DNA of 64,000 nt from Streptomyces sp. cf386 (GCF_900103585.1 NZ_FNHV01000002.1:425461-489460); one strand, 5' to 3'. Counted from the stretch's first letter, positions 17,640 through 26,934 are shown. Numbers and translations: made by a program. The notes: generated by a model not told the origin, from the letters alone.

Positions 17640-18197
17640 GTGCCCGTGCCTGCTTCCAAGGTCTGGGTGACCGGTCTGACGGTGGGCGCGATAGCCGCCG
17701 TCGGCGTCCTCGCCGTACAGGCCGAGAAGGGGCCGCATCCGACGGCCGCGGCGGCCCGGCCGAGCGCGTCGGCGTCGGCGGGCCCGAGCCCCGCCCCGAC
17801 GAAGTCCGCAGGCCCCGCCGTCGTGCCGGACGACTCGGGCACAGGACGGCGGATCGTCTACTCCCTCGGCCAGAAGCGGGTCTGGCTGGTCGACGCGAGC
17901 GACGCGGCCCGCCGTACGTTCGCCGTCTGGCCCGGCACGGTGAGCCCGGACCCCGGCAGCTACACGGTGTCGTCCCGCAACGAGGCCACCACCGGCTCGG
18001 ACGGTGTGGAGATCGAGAACATCATCTACTTCGCCGCGAAGTCCGGCCTCTCCATCGCCTTCTCCAACGCCGTGGACGGCTCCTCGCCGCCGCCCGCCGA
18101 GGGCAAGCAGACCGGCGGGGTGCGGATGCGCGCGGCCGACGGCGCGGCGTTGTGGACGTTCGGGGAGACGGGTACGACGGTCGTCGTGGTCAAGTAG
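17640..18197 (+). CDS. Exported protein with a degenerate L,D-transpeptidase-like region
   Basis: 185 residues from GTG 17640, with AGGAG four bases upstream (GTG 17646 is an alternative). An N-terminal hydrophobic helix (about 8-25) can be a signal anchor, followed by an Ala/Ser/Pro linker (35-60). The folded part begins GRRIVYSLGQKRVWLVDA and continues VWPGTVSPDPGSYTVSSR, which recalls the start of YkuD L,D-transpeptidase domains. The catalytic His and Cys motif of that family (SHGCVRM) is absent; the corresponding end reads GGVRMRAADGAALW. It is therefore probably a non-catalytic wall-associated protein. The assignment is tentative. Confidence 0.75.
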   Translation: MPVPASKVWVTGLTVGAIAAVGVLAVQAEKGPHPTAAAARPSASASAGPSPAPTKSAGPAVVPDDSGTGRRIVYSLGQKRVWLVDASDAARRTFAVWPGTVSPDPGSYTVSSRNEATTGSDGVEIENIIYFAAKSGLSIAFSNAVDGSSPPPAEGKQTGGVRMRAADGAALWTFGETGTTVVVVK

Positions 18198-18288
18198 GAG
18201 TCGTAGGAGTCCGCTGCATCCTTCGATGTAGGGCGGGTTCGGCTGTGCTCATGACGTTTCGGGCCGATGCCGCCGAGACGATGAATGC

Positions 18289-19470
18289 ATGACGCACACG
18301 GATACGACGGACGCGACGATCCCGCAAGCATCGGAGTCCGCGGCGCCCACCGGACGACGACTCCCCCTCCTCGACATACTGCGCGGGGCGGCCATTCTGG
18401 GCACGCTCATGACGAACGTATGGATCTTCACCGGGCCGGGCGCGGAGTGGGGAGCCTTGCAGTCCGGGTCGCTCGACGGAGCCGTCGAGGGCGTCTTCAG
18501 CGTGCTGGCGAACGGGAAGTTCCTGTCGCTGCTGACGATCCTGTTCGGGGTCGGGCTGGCCATCCAGTACCGCTCGGCGGAGCGGCGCGGGCAGCCGTGG
18601 CCCGGACGCTACCGGTGGCGGGCGCTGTTCCTGTTCGGCGAGGGCACGGTGCACTTCGTGCTGGTCTTCGCCTGGGACGTACTGATGGGGTACGCGGTCA
18701 CCGCACTGCTCGTCGCCTGGCTGCTGACCCGCTCCGAGCGGGCGCAGCGGAGGGTGATGTGGTGGGCGGCCGGAGTGCATCTGACGGTGATCGGCCTGCT
18801 GACGGCGGCGCTGACCCTGGCCGACAACGGCGGCGAGGGAACCGTCTCCAAGGAGGTCGCCGACCTGTACGCACACGGCAGCTACCCGGACCAGATCGCC
18901 TTCCGTCTGGAGAACGCGATCGCCCTGCGCATGGAACCGGTGCTGACCTTCTTCCTCCTGCTCTTCCTCTTCCTGCTGGGCGTACGGTTGTTCCGGGCCG
19001 GGGCGTTCGGCGCGGACGAGACGGGCCGCCGGCTGCGCTCCCGCCTGCTGGTGTGGGGACTCGGCCTCGGGCTCCCGCTCAACGTCGCGGCGGTACTGGG
19101 CGGCCCCGACCTGGTCCTGCTGGCCCGGTACGGCACCGCCCCGCTGCTGGCCCTCGGGTACATCGGGCTGATCGGCGCCGTGGTGGACCGCGTCCGGCGG
19201 CCGGGCCCGCTGATGACGGGCCTGACCTCCGTCGGCCGGACCGCCCTGTCCGGCTACGTCCTGCAGAACGTGCTGTGCGTGCTGATCTCGTACGGCATCG
19301 GGCTGGGCCTCGCGGAGCGGCTCGGCGACACGGGCCCGTGGTGGCCGTGGTGGGTGGTGGGACTGTGGGTCACGGTCTGCGCGGTGCTCATGGTGGGCTC
19401 CACGCTGTGGCTGCGGAGGTTCTCGGCAGGGCCCCTGGAGTCGGTCCAGAAATGGGCCCTGCGTCACTGA
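18289..19470 (+). CDS. DUF418 domain-containing membrane protein
   Basis: 393 residues with about 8-10 hydrophobic helices. The start LLDILRGAAILGTLMTNV (near residue 24) and the ending, with a GRTALSGYVLQNV block, are the hallmarks of the DUF418 family of integral membrane proteins. The internal FLSLLTILFGVGLAIQ segment also fits. The family resembles acyltransferase-3 membrane proteins in topology but has no proven activity. It converges with the DUF2165 gene, with 6 bp between stops. Confidence 0.87.
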   Translation: MTHTDTTDATIPQASESAAPTGRRLPLLDILRGAAILGTLMTNVWIFTGPGAEWGALQSGSLDGAVEGVFSVLANGKFLSLLTILFGVGLAIQYRSAERRGQPWPGRYRWRALFLFGEGTVHFVLVFAWDVLMGYAVTALLVAWLLTRSERAQRRVMWWAAGVHLTVIGLLTAALTLADNGGEGTVSKEVADLYAHGSYPDQIAFRLENAIALRMEPVLTFFLLLFLFLLGVRLFRAGAFGADETGRRLRSRLLVWGLGLGLPLNVAAVLGGPDLVLLARYGTAPLLALGYIGLIGAVVDRVRRPGPLMTGLTSVGRTALSGYVLQNVLCVLISYGIGLGLAERLGDTGPWWPWWVVGLWVTVCAVLMVGSTLWLRRFSAGPLESVQKWALRH

Positions 19471-19476
19471 TCCGCG

Positions 19477-19998
19477 TCAGGCGTCGGCCTGCTGCCGTCC
19501 CTGCCCGAAGGGCAGGTGGTTGACGATCAGCACGATCCCGCTGAACAGGAACACCCTGGTCGCCGCGTCGAGCCCGTTCCAGTCCCCGGACTGCCACATC
19601 GAGAACCACTCCCCGCCGATCGCGATGAACCCGCCGCCGAAGAGCAGCATCAGCATCAGCAGGCCGTAGGTGGAGAAGCGGCGGGCGCGGGCGTCGTCGC
19701 GGCGGAACCAGAGCCAGGTGCCGTATATGAGCACGAGGGCGGCGACGGTCTCCCAGACGATGATCGCGACGTACGCCGTGTTCTGAAGTCCCTTGCTGGT
19801 GATGGCTCTCCACATCAGGTCGTCGTCCTTGAACGTGGTGTCCATCGCCAGGACATGCTGCACGAACTGCTGGTTCGTCCCGAAGTCGGTGATGTTCCCG
19901 AAGGCGACGAGGGTGATGTAGAGGGCGACGGTCGCGGTGAGGAGGGTGGCCGCGAGGTGGAGGGCGGTGCGTGGGGGTGTCGTAGGCATGGTGGTCAT
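19477..19998 (-). CDS. DUF2165 family small membrane protein
   Basis: About 173 residues with four transmembrane helices. The start is uncertain: ATGs at 19998 and 19989 both precede the first helix (ALHLAATLLTATVALYITLVAFGN). TDFGTNQQFVQHVLAMDTTF and the following MWRAI loop are characteristic of DUF2165. Function of the family is unknown. It is divergent from the NTPase/TPR gene at 20082. Confidence 0.82.
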   Translation of the reverse strand: MTTMPTTPPRTALHLAATLLTATVALYITLVAFGNITDFGTNQQFVQHVLAMDTTFKDDDLMWRAITSKGLQNTAYVAIIVWETVAALVLIYGTWLWFRRDDARARRFSTYGLLMLMLLFGGGFIAIGGEWFSMWQSGDWNGLDAATRVFLFSGIVLIVNHLPFGQGRQQADA

Positions 19999-20081
19999 CT
20001 TTCCCGGCGGACGGCTCCCTCTCATAGCCATTGAGCCAGAATGAGCGGTGGTGTGGGAGAGCCGAGCGGGAGGACCCGGAC

Positions 20082-22661
20082 GTGGCGCAGACGCGGCCGT
20101 CGATGCAGCAGCTGATCGGCAGGCGTCGCCGTGCCGGATTCGTGGGCCGAGGTGCTGAACGGGCCGCGTTCCGCGCCAACTTCGACATACCGCTGGAGGA
20201 CGAGAGGCACCGGTTCCTCTTCCATGTGCACGGCAACGCGGGCGTGGGCAAGACCTTCCTGCTACGGGAGCTTGAGCAAGTCGCCCGGGAACACGGTGCG
20301 TTGACCGCGTATGTCGATGACCACGCGGGGAGCGTGCCGGAGGTCCTGGAAGTTATCTCCCGTCAGTTCGCCCTGCAGGGCCGACGGTTCAAGGACCTGG
20401 AACGGCTGCTGACCGCGTACCGGGAGCGCTGGCACGAGGCGGAACTGGCCGCTGCCGCCGCGCCCTCGACGGAGGCGCCGGCCCCGTCGGCGGGCAGTAT
20501 GGCGGTGGCGCGGGCCGGACTGGCGGGGCTGGGGATGGTGCCGGGGATCGGGGCCGTTGCCGGCGCTCTGGATCCGGCTCAACTCGCCCAGGGCGCTGAC
20601 CGGTTGAGGTCAGGAATCGGGGCGCGCTTCCGTAGCCACGAGGACGCACAGCTCGTGCTCGCCCCCGAGAGCGTGCTCACTCCGGTGCTGCTGGACGAGC
20701 TCTCCCAGGCCGCGTCCGCCGCACCGTGGATCGTCCTGTTCTTCGACACGTACGAGCGGACCGGCCGCTTCCTCGACGGCTGGCTGCACACCGTGATGAC
20801 CACGGAGCGGTACGGCGCGGTGCCCGCCACGCTCGTCGTGGTGACGTCCGGTCAGCTCCCCTTCGACTCCGCCCGCTGGGGCGGCTTCGGCGACTTCATG
20901 ACCGACCTGCCGCTGCAGCCGTTCACCGAGCCGGAGGCGCGGGACCTGCTCGCGGGCAAGGGGGTGCTCGCCGAACCGGTCGTCTCGGAGGTGCTGCGCC
21001 TCACCGGCGGGCTGCCGGTGCTCGTGTCGACGCTCGCGGAGAGCCGCCCCGCCGACCCGGCCGACGTGGGGGATCCCAGTGCCACGGCCGTGGAGCGGTT
21101 CCTGAGGTGGGAGGCGGATCCGGTACGGCGGTCGGTCGCGTTGGAGTGCGCGCTGCCGAGGCGGTTGGACGCGGATGTGTTCCGGGCGGTCGTCGCGCCC
21201 CCGGACGCCGAACTGGACGGACTGTACGCGTGGTTGCGAGGCCTGCCGTTCGTCAGCGAACGCGGCGGCCGGATCCGGTACCACGACGTCGTACGGTCGC
21301 CGATGCTGCGGTTGCAGCGGCAGCAGGCGCCCAGGACCTGGGTGGCCCGGCAGCGGGCGCTCGCCTTGGTGTTCCGGGAGTGGCGGACCGAGGCCGAAGC
21401 CGGGCGCGGCGCCGAGGAGCTGTGGGCGGACGAAGGCTGGCGGGAGCTACGGCTGGCGGAGCTGTACCACCTGCTGTGCGCGGGGGAGCGGTCGGCGCTG
21501 GCGAGCGTGCTGGGGGATGCCGTCGTCGCCTGCGAGCAGGGCGAGTCCGTCGCCGAGCGGTGGGTGTGGGTCCTGGTGGAGGCGGGGTGGGACGCCGAGA
21601 CGCGGGTGCTGGCCGAGTGGGGGCGGCGGCTGGGGGAGGCGCTCGGGGGCGGCGGGACGGCGGCTGTCCTCGACCTGTTGCTGCTGGAAGCGGGGATCGA
21701 GAGTGGTTCAGAGGAGCCGTTGATGGCTGACACCGTGTCGGTCCTCGACCGCGCCATGCCGACCAGCGACTCGGCGGCCTACGTGCAGGGCGCACCGCCC
21801 GGCGCTCAGCCCCCTCAGGCACAGCCCCGTCCGGGGCTCCCGGAGCAGCCTCGCGTCGGCGCGTGGCCCGGGGCTCCGTGGGACGAAGTGGCGTTCGCGT
21901 CCGGCTGGGACGTCCGGCTCGGCCGCGCCGTGCTCGCACGCGCCCACCGCGGTCGGGCCATCGCCCACGACCTCGCCGGCGACCAGCGCGCGGCCGTCGC
22001 CGCTCTGAACCAAGCCCTGGCACTGACCCCCGACGACCCCCACAGCCTCGCCCTGCGCGGCGAGTACCACCGCGTACTGGAGGCCCACGACAAGGCGCTC
22101 CGCGACCTGGACCGGGCGCTCGCGCTGAACCCCGCCGACGCCTTCGCCGCGGCCTCCCGGGGCGCCACCCGGCTCAGCCGCCACGAGCTCGACGACGCGC
22201 TCACGGACCTGGACCGGGCGGTGGCGCTCAAGCCGGACTACCCCTGGGCGCTGGTCCGCCGGGCCCGTGTTCACCGCACCCTCGGCGACGCCGTACGGCA
22301 GCTCGCCGACCTCGACCGGGCCGTGGCCCTGGACCCCGACTGGGCCTGGGTCCGCTGCGTGCGCGGCGACGCCCTCCGCGTCGCCGGGCGCGACGAGGAG
22401 GCCCTCGCCGACTACGACCACGCGCTCGCCCTGGAGCCCGGATACGGCTCCGCCCGAGCGAGCCGGGGGGCCTCGCTGGCCAGCCTCGGCCGCTACGAGG
22501 AGGCTCTCGCCGAGCTGGACCGGGTCCTGGAGCAGCGGCCGACGTATGCCTGGGCATTGCTGCGACGGGCCGAGGTGCGCCGGCACCTCGGCGACGACGA
22601 CGGGGCCGCGCAGGACGAGGCGCGGGCGGCCGGCGTCAGCGGGGCAGGGAGCAGCCCTTGA
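20082..22661 (+). CDS. STAND-like NTPase with C-terminal TPR repeats
   Basis: 859 residues from GTG 20082, chosen for GGGAGG about 8 nt upstream over an earlier in-frame TTG. The N-terminal P-loop is GNAGVGKT (51-58) with a Walker B-like strand VLFFDTYERTG (D222). The middle (about 150-600) has the arrangement of an AAA/STAND ATPase with a winged-helix-like segment. A Pro/Gln-rich linker (about 590-610) leads to at least six TPR units (about 620-850), many with ALALNPADAF-type ends. Such proteins act as signal-responsive scaffolds; some are defence or apoptosis-like NTPases, but no effector domain is visible here. The last 26 bp overlap the convergent DUF397 gene. Confidence 0.82.
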   Translation: MAQTRPSMQQLIGRRRRAGFVGRGAERAAFRANFDIPLEDERHRFLFHVHGNAGVGKTFLLRELEQVAREHGALTAYVDDHAGSVPEVLEVISRQFALQGRRFKDLERLLTAYRERWHEAELAAAAAPSTEAPAPSAGSMAVARAGLAGLGMVPGIGAVAGALDPAQLAQGADRLRSGIGARFRSHEDAQLVLAPESVLTPVLLDELSQAASAAPWIVLFFDTYERTGRFLDGWLHTVMTTERYGAVPATLVVVTSGQLPFDSARWGGFGDFMTDLPLQPFTEPEARDLLAGKGVLAEPVVSEVLRLTGGLPVLVSTLAESRPADPADVGDPSATAVERFLRWEADPVRRSVALECALPRRLDADVFRAVVAPPDAELDGLYAWLRGLPFVSERGGRIRYHDVVRSPMLRLQRQQAPRTWVARQRALALVFREWRTEAEAGRGAEELWADEGWRELRLAELYHLLCAGERSALASVLGDAVVACEQGESVAERWVWVLVEAGWDAETRVLAEWGRRLGEALGGGGTAAVLDLLLLEAGIESGSEEPLMADTVSVLDRAMPTSDSAAYVQGAPPGAQPPQAQPRPGLPEQPRVGAWPGAPWDEVAFASGWDVRLGRAVLARAHRGRAIAHDLAGDQRAAVAALNQALALTPDDPHSLALRGEYHRVLEAHDKALRDLDRALALNPADAFAAASRGATRLSRHELDDALTDLDRAVALKPDYPWALVRRARVHRTLGDAVRQLADLDRAVALDPDWAWVRCVRGDALRVAGRDEEALADYDHALALEPGYGSARASRGASLASLGRYEEALAELDRVLEQRPTYAWALLRRAEVRRHLGDDDGAAQDEARAAGVSGAGSSP

Positions 22662-22827
22662 CGAACGCTGTCCAGGAATCGTCCGTGAAGGCGAGCCGTG
22701 CGCCGTCCTTGTCCTTGGAGTCGCGGACGTGGACGGTGGGGTGAGCCGGGGATATGGCGACCTCGACGCACTCGGGGCCGTCATTGCCGCTGTAGCTGCT
22801 CTTGAACCACACCAGCGTGGACGTCAT
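22636..22827 (-). CDS. DUF397 domain-containing protein
   Basis: 63 residues, the normal size. WFKSSYSGNDGPECVEVA and VRDSKDKDGARLAF are the DUF397 signature. These small proteins are nearly always paired with an HTH/DUF5753 regulator; here the stop of that gene overlaps the start by 4 bp (ATGA type). In the whiJ-type loci of Streptomyces such partners influence development. A toxin-antitoxin-like role has been proposed for the pair but is not shown by the sequence. Confidence 0.92.
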   Translation of the reverse strand: MTSTLVWFKSSYSGNDGPECVEVAISPAHPTVHVRDSKDKDGARLAFTDDSWTAFVKGCSLPR

Positions 22828-23636
22828 GTTTCCTCTCCCAGGATTTTCTCGATGAAGGACACAGACTCCCGTGGTGGGAGGGCCTGCGACCGGATCATTC
22901 CATAGCGCATTTCCAGGATCTGCACTTCCCGGGGGTCGCTGATCACTCGGCTGTACAACTGGCCCTCCGTGTGCCCCAGTGTCTTGCCGTTCCGGAGTTT
23001 CAGCACCTGGATCGAGCCCATCATGCCCGCGTGATCCTCGCGGTCCATCGGCATCACCTGGATCGAGACATGCCGCAACTTGCTCATCTCCAGCAAGTGT
23101 TCGAGCTGTTGTCGCTGCACCATTCTGCCCCCGATCGGACGCCGTAGCGTCGCCTCTTCCTGGACGAACGTGATCTCCGGCCGAGGCTCCCGCTCGAATA
23201 CGACCTTCCTCGCCACGCGAGCGGCCACGAGGCGGTCGATCTCCTCCTCCGAATAGGCAGGCCGCCGCATCTCGTACAACGCCTGTGTGTACTCCGGCGT
23301 CTGCAGAAGGCCATGGACATGGAGGGCGGCGTAGGCCCCGAGCTCTACCGCCTCGTTCTCCAGCTTCTTCAGATCCCGCACCTTCTTCGGATACCCGGCC
23401 TCCTCCACATCCTCCTTGAACGCGGAGATCTTCCCGCCCGCCCCGAGCACGTCATCGGAGTTGTCCAGGAAGTCGGGCTTCGGTGCCCTACGGCCCCGCT
23501 CCACCGACGAGACCATCTCCCCGCTGTACCCGATCGCCGCCCCGAGTTCCGGCTGCTTCATCCCGGCGGCCTCGCGCCACAGCTTGATCTGCCTGCCGAC
23601 CGACTTGAGCATGGCCGTGGCTTCCTCGTCCTCCAC
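22824..23636 (-). CDS. Helix-turn-helix regulator with DUF5753 (WhiJ/Scr1 type)
   Basis: 270 residues. GTG 23636 is supported by GGGAGG upstream; ATG 23612 is a second option. An N-terminal Xre-type HTH (about 12-65, AGMKQPELGAAIGYSGEMVSSVERG) is followed by the DUF5753 ligand/partner domain (about 95-265). It is co-transcribed with the DUF397 gene and divergent from an anti-sigma-like ATPase gene. This three-gene arrangement (ATPase, HTH/DUF5753, DUF397) is the standard WhiJ/AbaA-like locus repeated many times in Streptomyces genomes. Confidence 0.92.
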   Translation of the reverse strand: MEDEEATAMLKSVGRQIKLWREAAGMKQPELGAAIGYSGEMVSSVERGRRAPKPDFLDNSDDVLGAGGKISAFKEDVEEAGYPKKVRDLKKLENEAVELGAYAALHVHGLLQTPEYTQALYEMRRPAYSEEEIDRLVAARVARKVVFEREPRPEITFVQEEATLRRPIGGRMVQRQQLEHLLEMSKLRHVSIQVMPMDREDHAGMMGSIQVLKLRNGKTLGHTEGQLYSRVISDPREVQILEMRYGMIRSQALPPRESVSFIEKILGEET

Positions 23637-23749
23637 CGCTGTCCCTCCCGATGTGCGAGCCGTACGCCCCCGAGGCGCATCCGGACAGCCACGCTCCGTA
23701 CCGGGGTCGTTGCTGTTCAGCGTAGGAACGACTGGCCACGCTGGGTGAC

Positions 23750-24184
23750 ATGAGCCAGAAATCCGTCTCCCAAGTCACCCTCTCCACGCACCTCTTCACG
23801 GTTCAGTTGTCCGCAACTCGAAGAGGTGCTCGACTCGCTCGCCTGCTCACCGAACGCCAACTGGCGGACTGGGGCGAGCACTTCGAGGGGGCGGAACAGG
23901 TCGTGGCCGAGCTGGCGTCGAACGCGGTTCTCCACGGCCGAGTCCCGGGACGGGACTTCCGGTTGAGGCTGATGCTGCACTCCGACGGCGTCCTCCGCAT
24001 CGAGGTCACCGACGCCCGAGGTGACCGGATCCCGCAGGTCCGGGACGCGGTGGGCGGTGACGCGGAGTCCGGGCGAGGTCTGCTGATCGTGGCGGCGTAT
24101 GCGCACCGCTGGGGCGTCGATGAGGCCCCGGCGAGCTGCAAGACGGTGTGGGCCGAACTCGGACCGGGTCGCGGGGCGTCGTGA
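23750..24184 (+). CDS. ATP-binding anti-sigma-factor-like protein (HATPase_c family)
   Basis: 144 residues. The GHKL ATPase N-box is VVAELASNAVLHG (about residues 47-60), the G1 box is VTDARGD near residue 88, and a GRGLLIV G2-type motif lies near residue 108. These match the single-domain RsbW/SpoIIAB-like proteins of Streptomyces. The pattern permits kinase or sigma-binding activity. Divergent from the HTH/DUF5753 gene with a 113-bp shared promoter region. Confidence 0.9.
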   Translation: MSQKSVSQVTLSTHLFTVQLSATRRGARLARLLTERQLADWGEHFEGAEQVVAELASNAVLHGRVPGRDFRLRLMLHSDGVLRIEVTDARGDRIPQVRDAVGGDAESGRGLLIVAAYAHRWGVDEAPASCKTVWAELGPGRGAS

Positions 24185-24410
24185 CCCGGCGGCTCCCGAC
24201 GCAAGAACCAAAGAACCGGGAAAAGAACCAACCCACCCTCACCGCCCCCTGTCGATCACCCGCAGGAGTGAACATCGCCAACTCGGCTGGCGTGGAGGGG
24301 AGTCGATGGTGCAGCGTCAGCCTGGACGAAAACCGCACACATGAATCGGCCCCCGCCGGGACTGGCATCCCAATGCGAGGGCCTAACACCAGGAAGAAAG
24401 CACCTTCCCG

Positions 24411-25202
24411 ATGACTGAACAGCACCCTAGCGCGCCCGAGCGCGCGAAGTCCGGCCATCCCGCCGGAGGCGTCGAGCACGTCAACGAACCCCACCACGAC
24501 AACTTCGTCGTGGTCGGAAACCACCTCGCCCAGCACCCCGACCTGTCCCTGACGGCGATCGGCCTGGCGGTCCACATCCAGTCGTTGCCCGCGAAGACCC
24601 CGATCGGGATCAAGACGCTGACGGCGAAGTTCCCCGAAGGGGAGATCCGGATCGCCGCCGCCCTGCGGGAGCTGGAGGCGCACGGGTATCTCGCACGCCG
24701 CAAGGAGCGTCTTCAATCGGGCCGAGTCATGACCCGGACGATCTCGTACAACAAGCCGGGGCGCGCGGTCGTCCGAGCGGCCGCGAAGCCCTCCGCGCCG
24801 TGCCCGGCACCGCCGTCCCGCCCGGAGGCGCCGGCCGCGCCCCGCGCCGCCATCGACCTCCTCGTCGGTCTGCGCGCCTACGACTCCCGCCTGCTGCTGG
24901 CCGAACGGGACGTACACCGCCTGGCGCCGGCCGTCTCCGCCTGGTTGGAGAGGGGCGTTCCGCCCACGGCCGTGCAGCGGACCCTGACGAACGGCCTGCC
25001 CAAGGATCCGATCCAGAACCCGGCGGCGTTCCTCACCCACCGCCTGGAAGCGCTGCTCCCACCACCCCTCCCGTCCCCGGCCCGCCCTCCGACACTCACC
25101 CGCCCGGAGCCCCTTCAGACCTGCGACGGCTGCGAACGCGCATTCCGCGCGCCGGGACCGGGCCGATGCCGCGACTGCCGTACGTCCCGCAGCGCGGCGT
25201 AG
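24411..25202 (+). CDS. Helix-turn-helix domain protein with C-terminal zinc-ribbon-like motif
   Basis: 263 residues. An N-terminal winged-helix segment (about 35-120; GIKTLTAKFPEGEIRIAAALRELEAHGYL) resembles replication-initiator/MarR-like HTHs. A Pro/Ala-rich linker and a helical region (about 145-215) follow. The C-terminus has CDGCERAF...RCRDC, four cysteines suited to one zinc. Proteins of this build are common in Streptomyces; the target is unknown. The 226-bp gap upstream holds no gene. Confidence 0.8.
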   Translation: MTEQHPSAPERAKSGHPAGGVEHVNEPHHDNFVVVGNHLAQHPDLSLTAIGLAVHIQSLPAKTPIGIKTLTAKFPEGEIRIAAALRELEAHGYLARRKERLQSGRVMTRTISYNKPGRAVVRAAAKPSAPCPAPPSRPEAPAAPRAAIDLLVGLRAYDSRLLLAERDVHRLAPAVSAWLERGVPPTAVQRTLTNGLPKDPIQNPAAFLTHRLEALLPPPLPSPARPPTLTRPEPLQTCDGCERAFRAPGPGRCRDCRTSRSAA

Positions 25203-25303
25203 AGAACCGGGAGCGAGCCCCTGTGACAAGCGCCGCGCACGCACCGCGCCACGGACTCCGCCGGTACCGTACGAGAACCGAGCCACCCGCACCGGAGGTC
25301 ACC

Positions 25304-25649
25304 GTGAGCGCCCAGACCGACGGCCCGGACGGACCGCTGATCCCCATGCCCGAGCTGACCCCGAACGCGTTGCGGGCCGCCGTCGCGCGCATCGCGCCGA
25401 GCCGGATCCCCGCCCTCACGCAACACCTCTTCGAGGCCACGACGAACGCCCAGCAGACGCAGAGCCTCGCCCCGCTGCGGGCCTTCGTGCACTCCTGGGC
25501 CGTGGTCGTGGCGGTCGAACGGCATCCGGAACGCCGCGCGACTGTGTGAGCTGGAGCGGATCGTGGACGCGGGGGAGCAGGACCCGGCGGAGGCCATCGC
25601 CGAGATCCGCGCAATCCGAGAGTCCGCTGAGGCAGAGGCGGGGCTGTGA
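25304..25649 (+). pseudogene. Frameshifted small Streptomyces protein (DUF6247-like)
   Basis: From GTG 25304 (CGGAGG five bases before) the frame reads MSAQTDGPDGPLIPMPELTP through VVVAVERHPERR and ends at TGA 25549 after 81 residues. In the +1 frame, directly after this point, RLCELERIVDAGEQDPAEAI continues for 36 residues to TGA 25649. Together the two parts look like one full-length small protein of about 115 residues, as in DUF6247-type genes, so a one-base insertion in ACGCCGCGCG (25531-25540) has broken it. Either a true mutation or a sequencing error in a GC run. Function unknown. Confidence 0.65.
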
Positions 25650-25811
25650 CGGAGTGGGCGTGGGACTAGACGATAACTGACCACTCCTGCCTACTTCGGT
25701 CACACCTCGCATACCGATTCACCCCCTGAACCGATCGTCCCCGGTCGATTACAGTGACGAACGGTCGTACGGGCTGTCATGCGGGCGGACGCTGGTCACG
25801 GGGAGGTCTTG

Positions 25812-26927
25812 GTGAGTGCGACAGTCGGCGCCGTCTGGGGCCGCACCGAGCAGCAGGACTTCCGTAGCCGGGTGCGTGGAACGCTGCTCGGGGTGGCCGT
25901 CGGGGATGCCCTCGGTGCGCCGGTGGACGGGCTTGCGCTGGAGGAGATCCAGGAGCAGTACGGCGCCGAGGGCCTGGTCGATCTCGGGTTCGGGTACGGG
26001 CGGCGCGGTGCCGTGAGTCACCTCACGCAGCTCACGCTCTTCTCCGTGGACGGGTTGATAAGAGCCCAGGTCAGACGGGACACCGGCGCCTGGCATCCGC
26101 CGACCGACGTGCACCGGGCGTATCTGCGCTGGGCCGCCACCCAGCGCGACTGGGGACCCGACGAGCGCCGTAAGGACGACGGATGGCTGGCGCGCGAGGA
26201 GTGGCTGTACGCCCGCCGCGACCCGACGCGCGGCCTGCTGATCGGCCTCGGTGACGAGACCATGGGCACGCTGGAATCGCCCAAGAACCCCGCCGAGCTC
26301 GGGCCCGAGGCCGTCGCCCGGTCCGCGCCCTTCGGGCTGCTCGTCGGCTGGGAACCGCAGCTCGTCGTCCAGCTCGCCGTGGAGTGCGCGACCCAGACCC
26401 ACGGCCACCCCGTCGCCTACCTGTCGGCGGGCGCGTACGCCGTGATCGTGCACGGTCTGGCCTGCGGGGAGAGCCTCGACGGGGCCGTGCAGCGGGCGCG
26501 CGCCCTGCTCGCCCTGCGGCCCGGGCACGAGCCCGTGTCGGACGCGCTGCAGCACGCGCTGGGCGCCGTACGGCAGGGCATGCCCACCCCGGCGCGGGTG
26601 GAGGAGCTCGCGGCCGACGGCTCGGCGGACGGGCTGCTCGCGGCCGCCGTGTACTGCGCCCTGGTCGGCGAGGACGTCCGCCACGGCCTGTGCCTCGCCG
26701 TGAACCACGACGGCCCCTCCGCCGCCGCGGGCGCCCTCACCGGCGGCCTGCTCGGCGCGCTGCACGGCGAGACGGCCCTGCCCCCGGCCTGGCTGGCCGA
26801 ACTGGAGGGCCGCCCCACGATCCTCGAACTCGCCGACGACTTCGCCATGGAGATGACCCAGGGGCCCGCTCTGCACGGGCCGGGGGGTTCGTCTCCGGGG
26901 TGGCTGGCCAGATATCCGCGGGCTTAG
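25812..26927 (+). CDS. ADP-ribosylglycohydrolase family protein, metal ligands lost
   Basis: 371 residues from GTG 25812, placed by GGGAGG at 25801-25806; two earlier in-frame starts (25779, 25809) fit less well. The all-helical DraG/ARH fold is recognisable: GTLLGVAVGDALGAPVD near residue 25, then a TQLTLF block, and AAGALTGGLLGALHG near 305. Active members bind two Mg/Mn ions through an N-terminal DDT motif and a C-terminal D-x-D-S/T motif. Here these read SHLT (69-72) and NHDGPSAAAG (298-307), so all key Asp residues appear to be missing. It is probably a pseudoenzyme that may still bind ADP-ribose. The membrane protein gene follows 7 bp later. Confidence 0.85.
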   Translation: MSATVGAVWGRTEQQDFRSRVRGTLLGVAVGDALGAPVDGLALEEIQEQYGAEGLVDLGFGYGRRGAVSHLTQLTLFSVDGLIRAQVRRDTGAWHPPTDVHRAYLRWAATQRDWGPDERRKDDGWLAREEWLYARRDPTRGLLIGLGDETMGTLESPKNPAELGPEAVARSAPFGLLVGWEPQLVVQLAVECATQTHGHPVAYLSAGAYAVIVHGLACGESLDGAVQRARALLALRPGHEPVSDALQHALGAVRQGMPTPARVEELAADGSADGLLAAAVYCALVGEDVRHGLCLAVNHDGPSAAAGALTGGLLGALHGETALPPAWLAELEGRPTILELADDFAMEMTQGPALHGPGGSSPGWLARYPRA

Positions 26928-26934
26928 GGGGACG

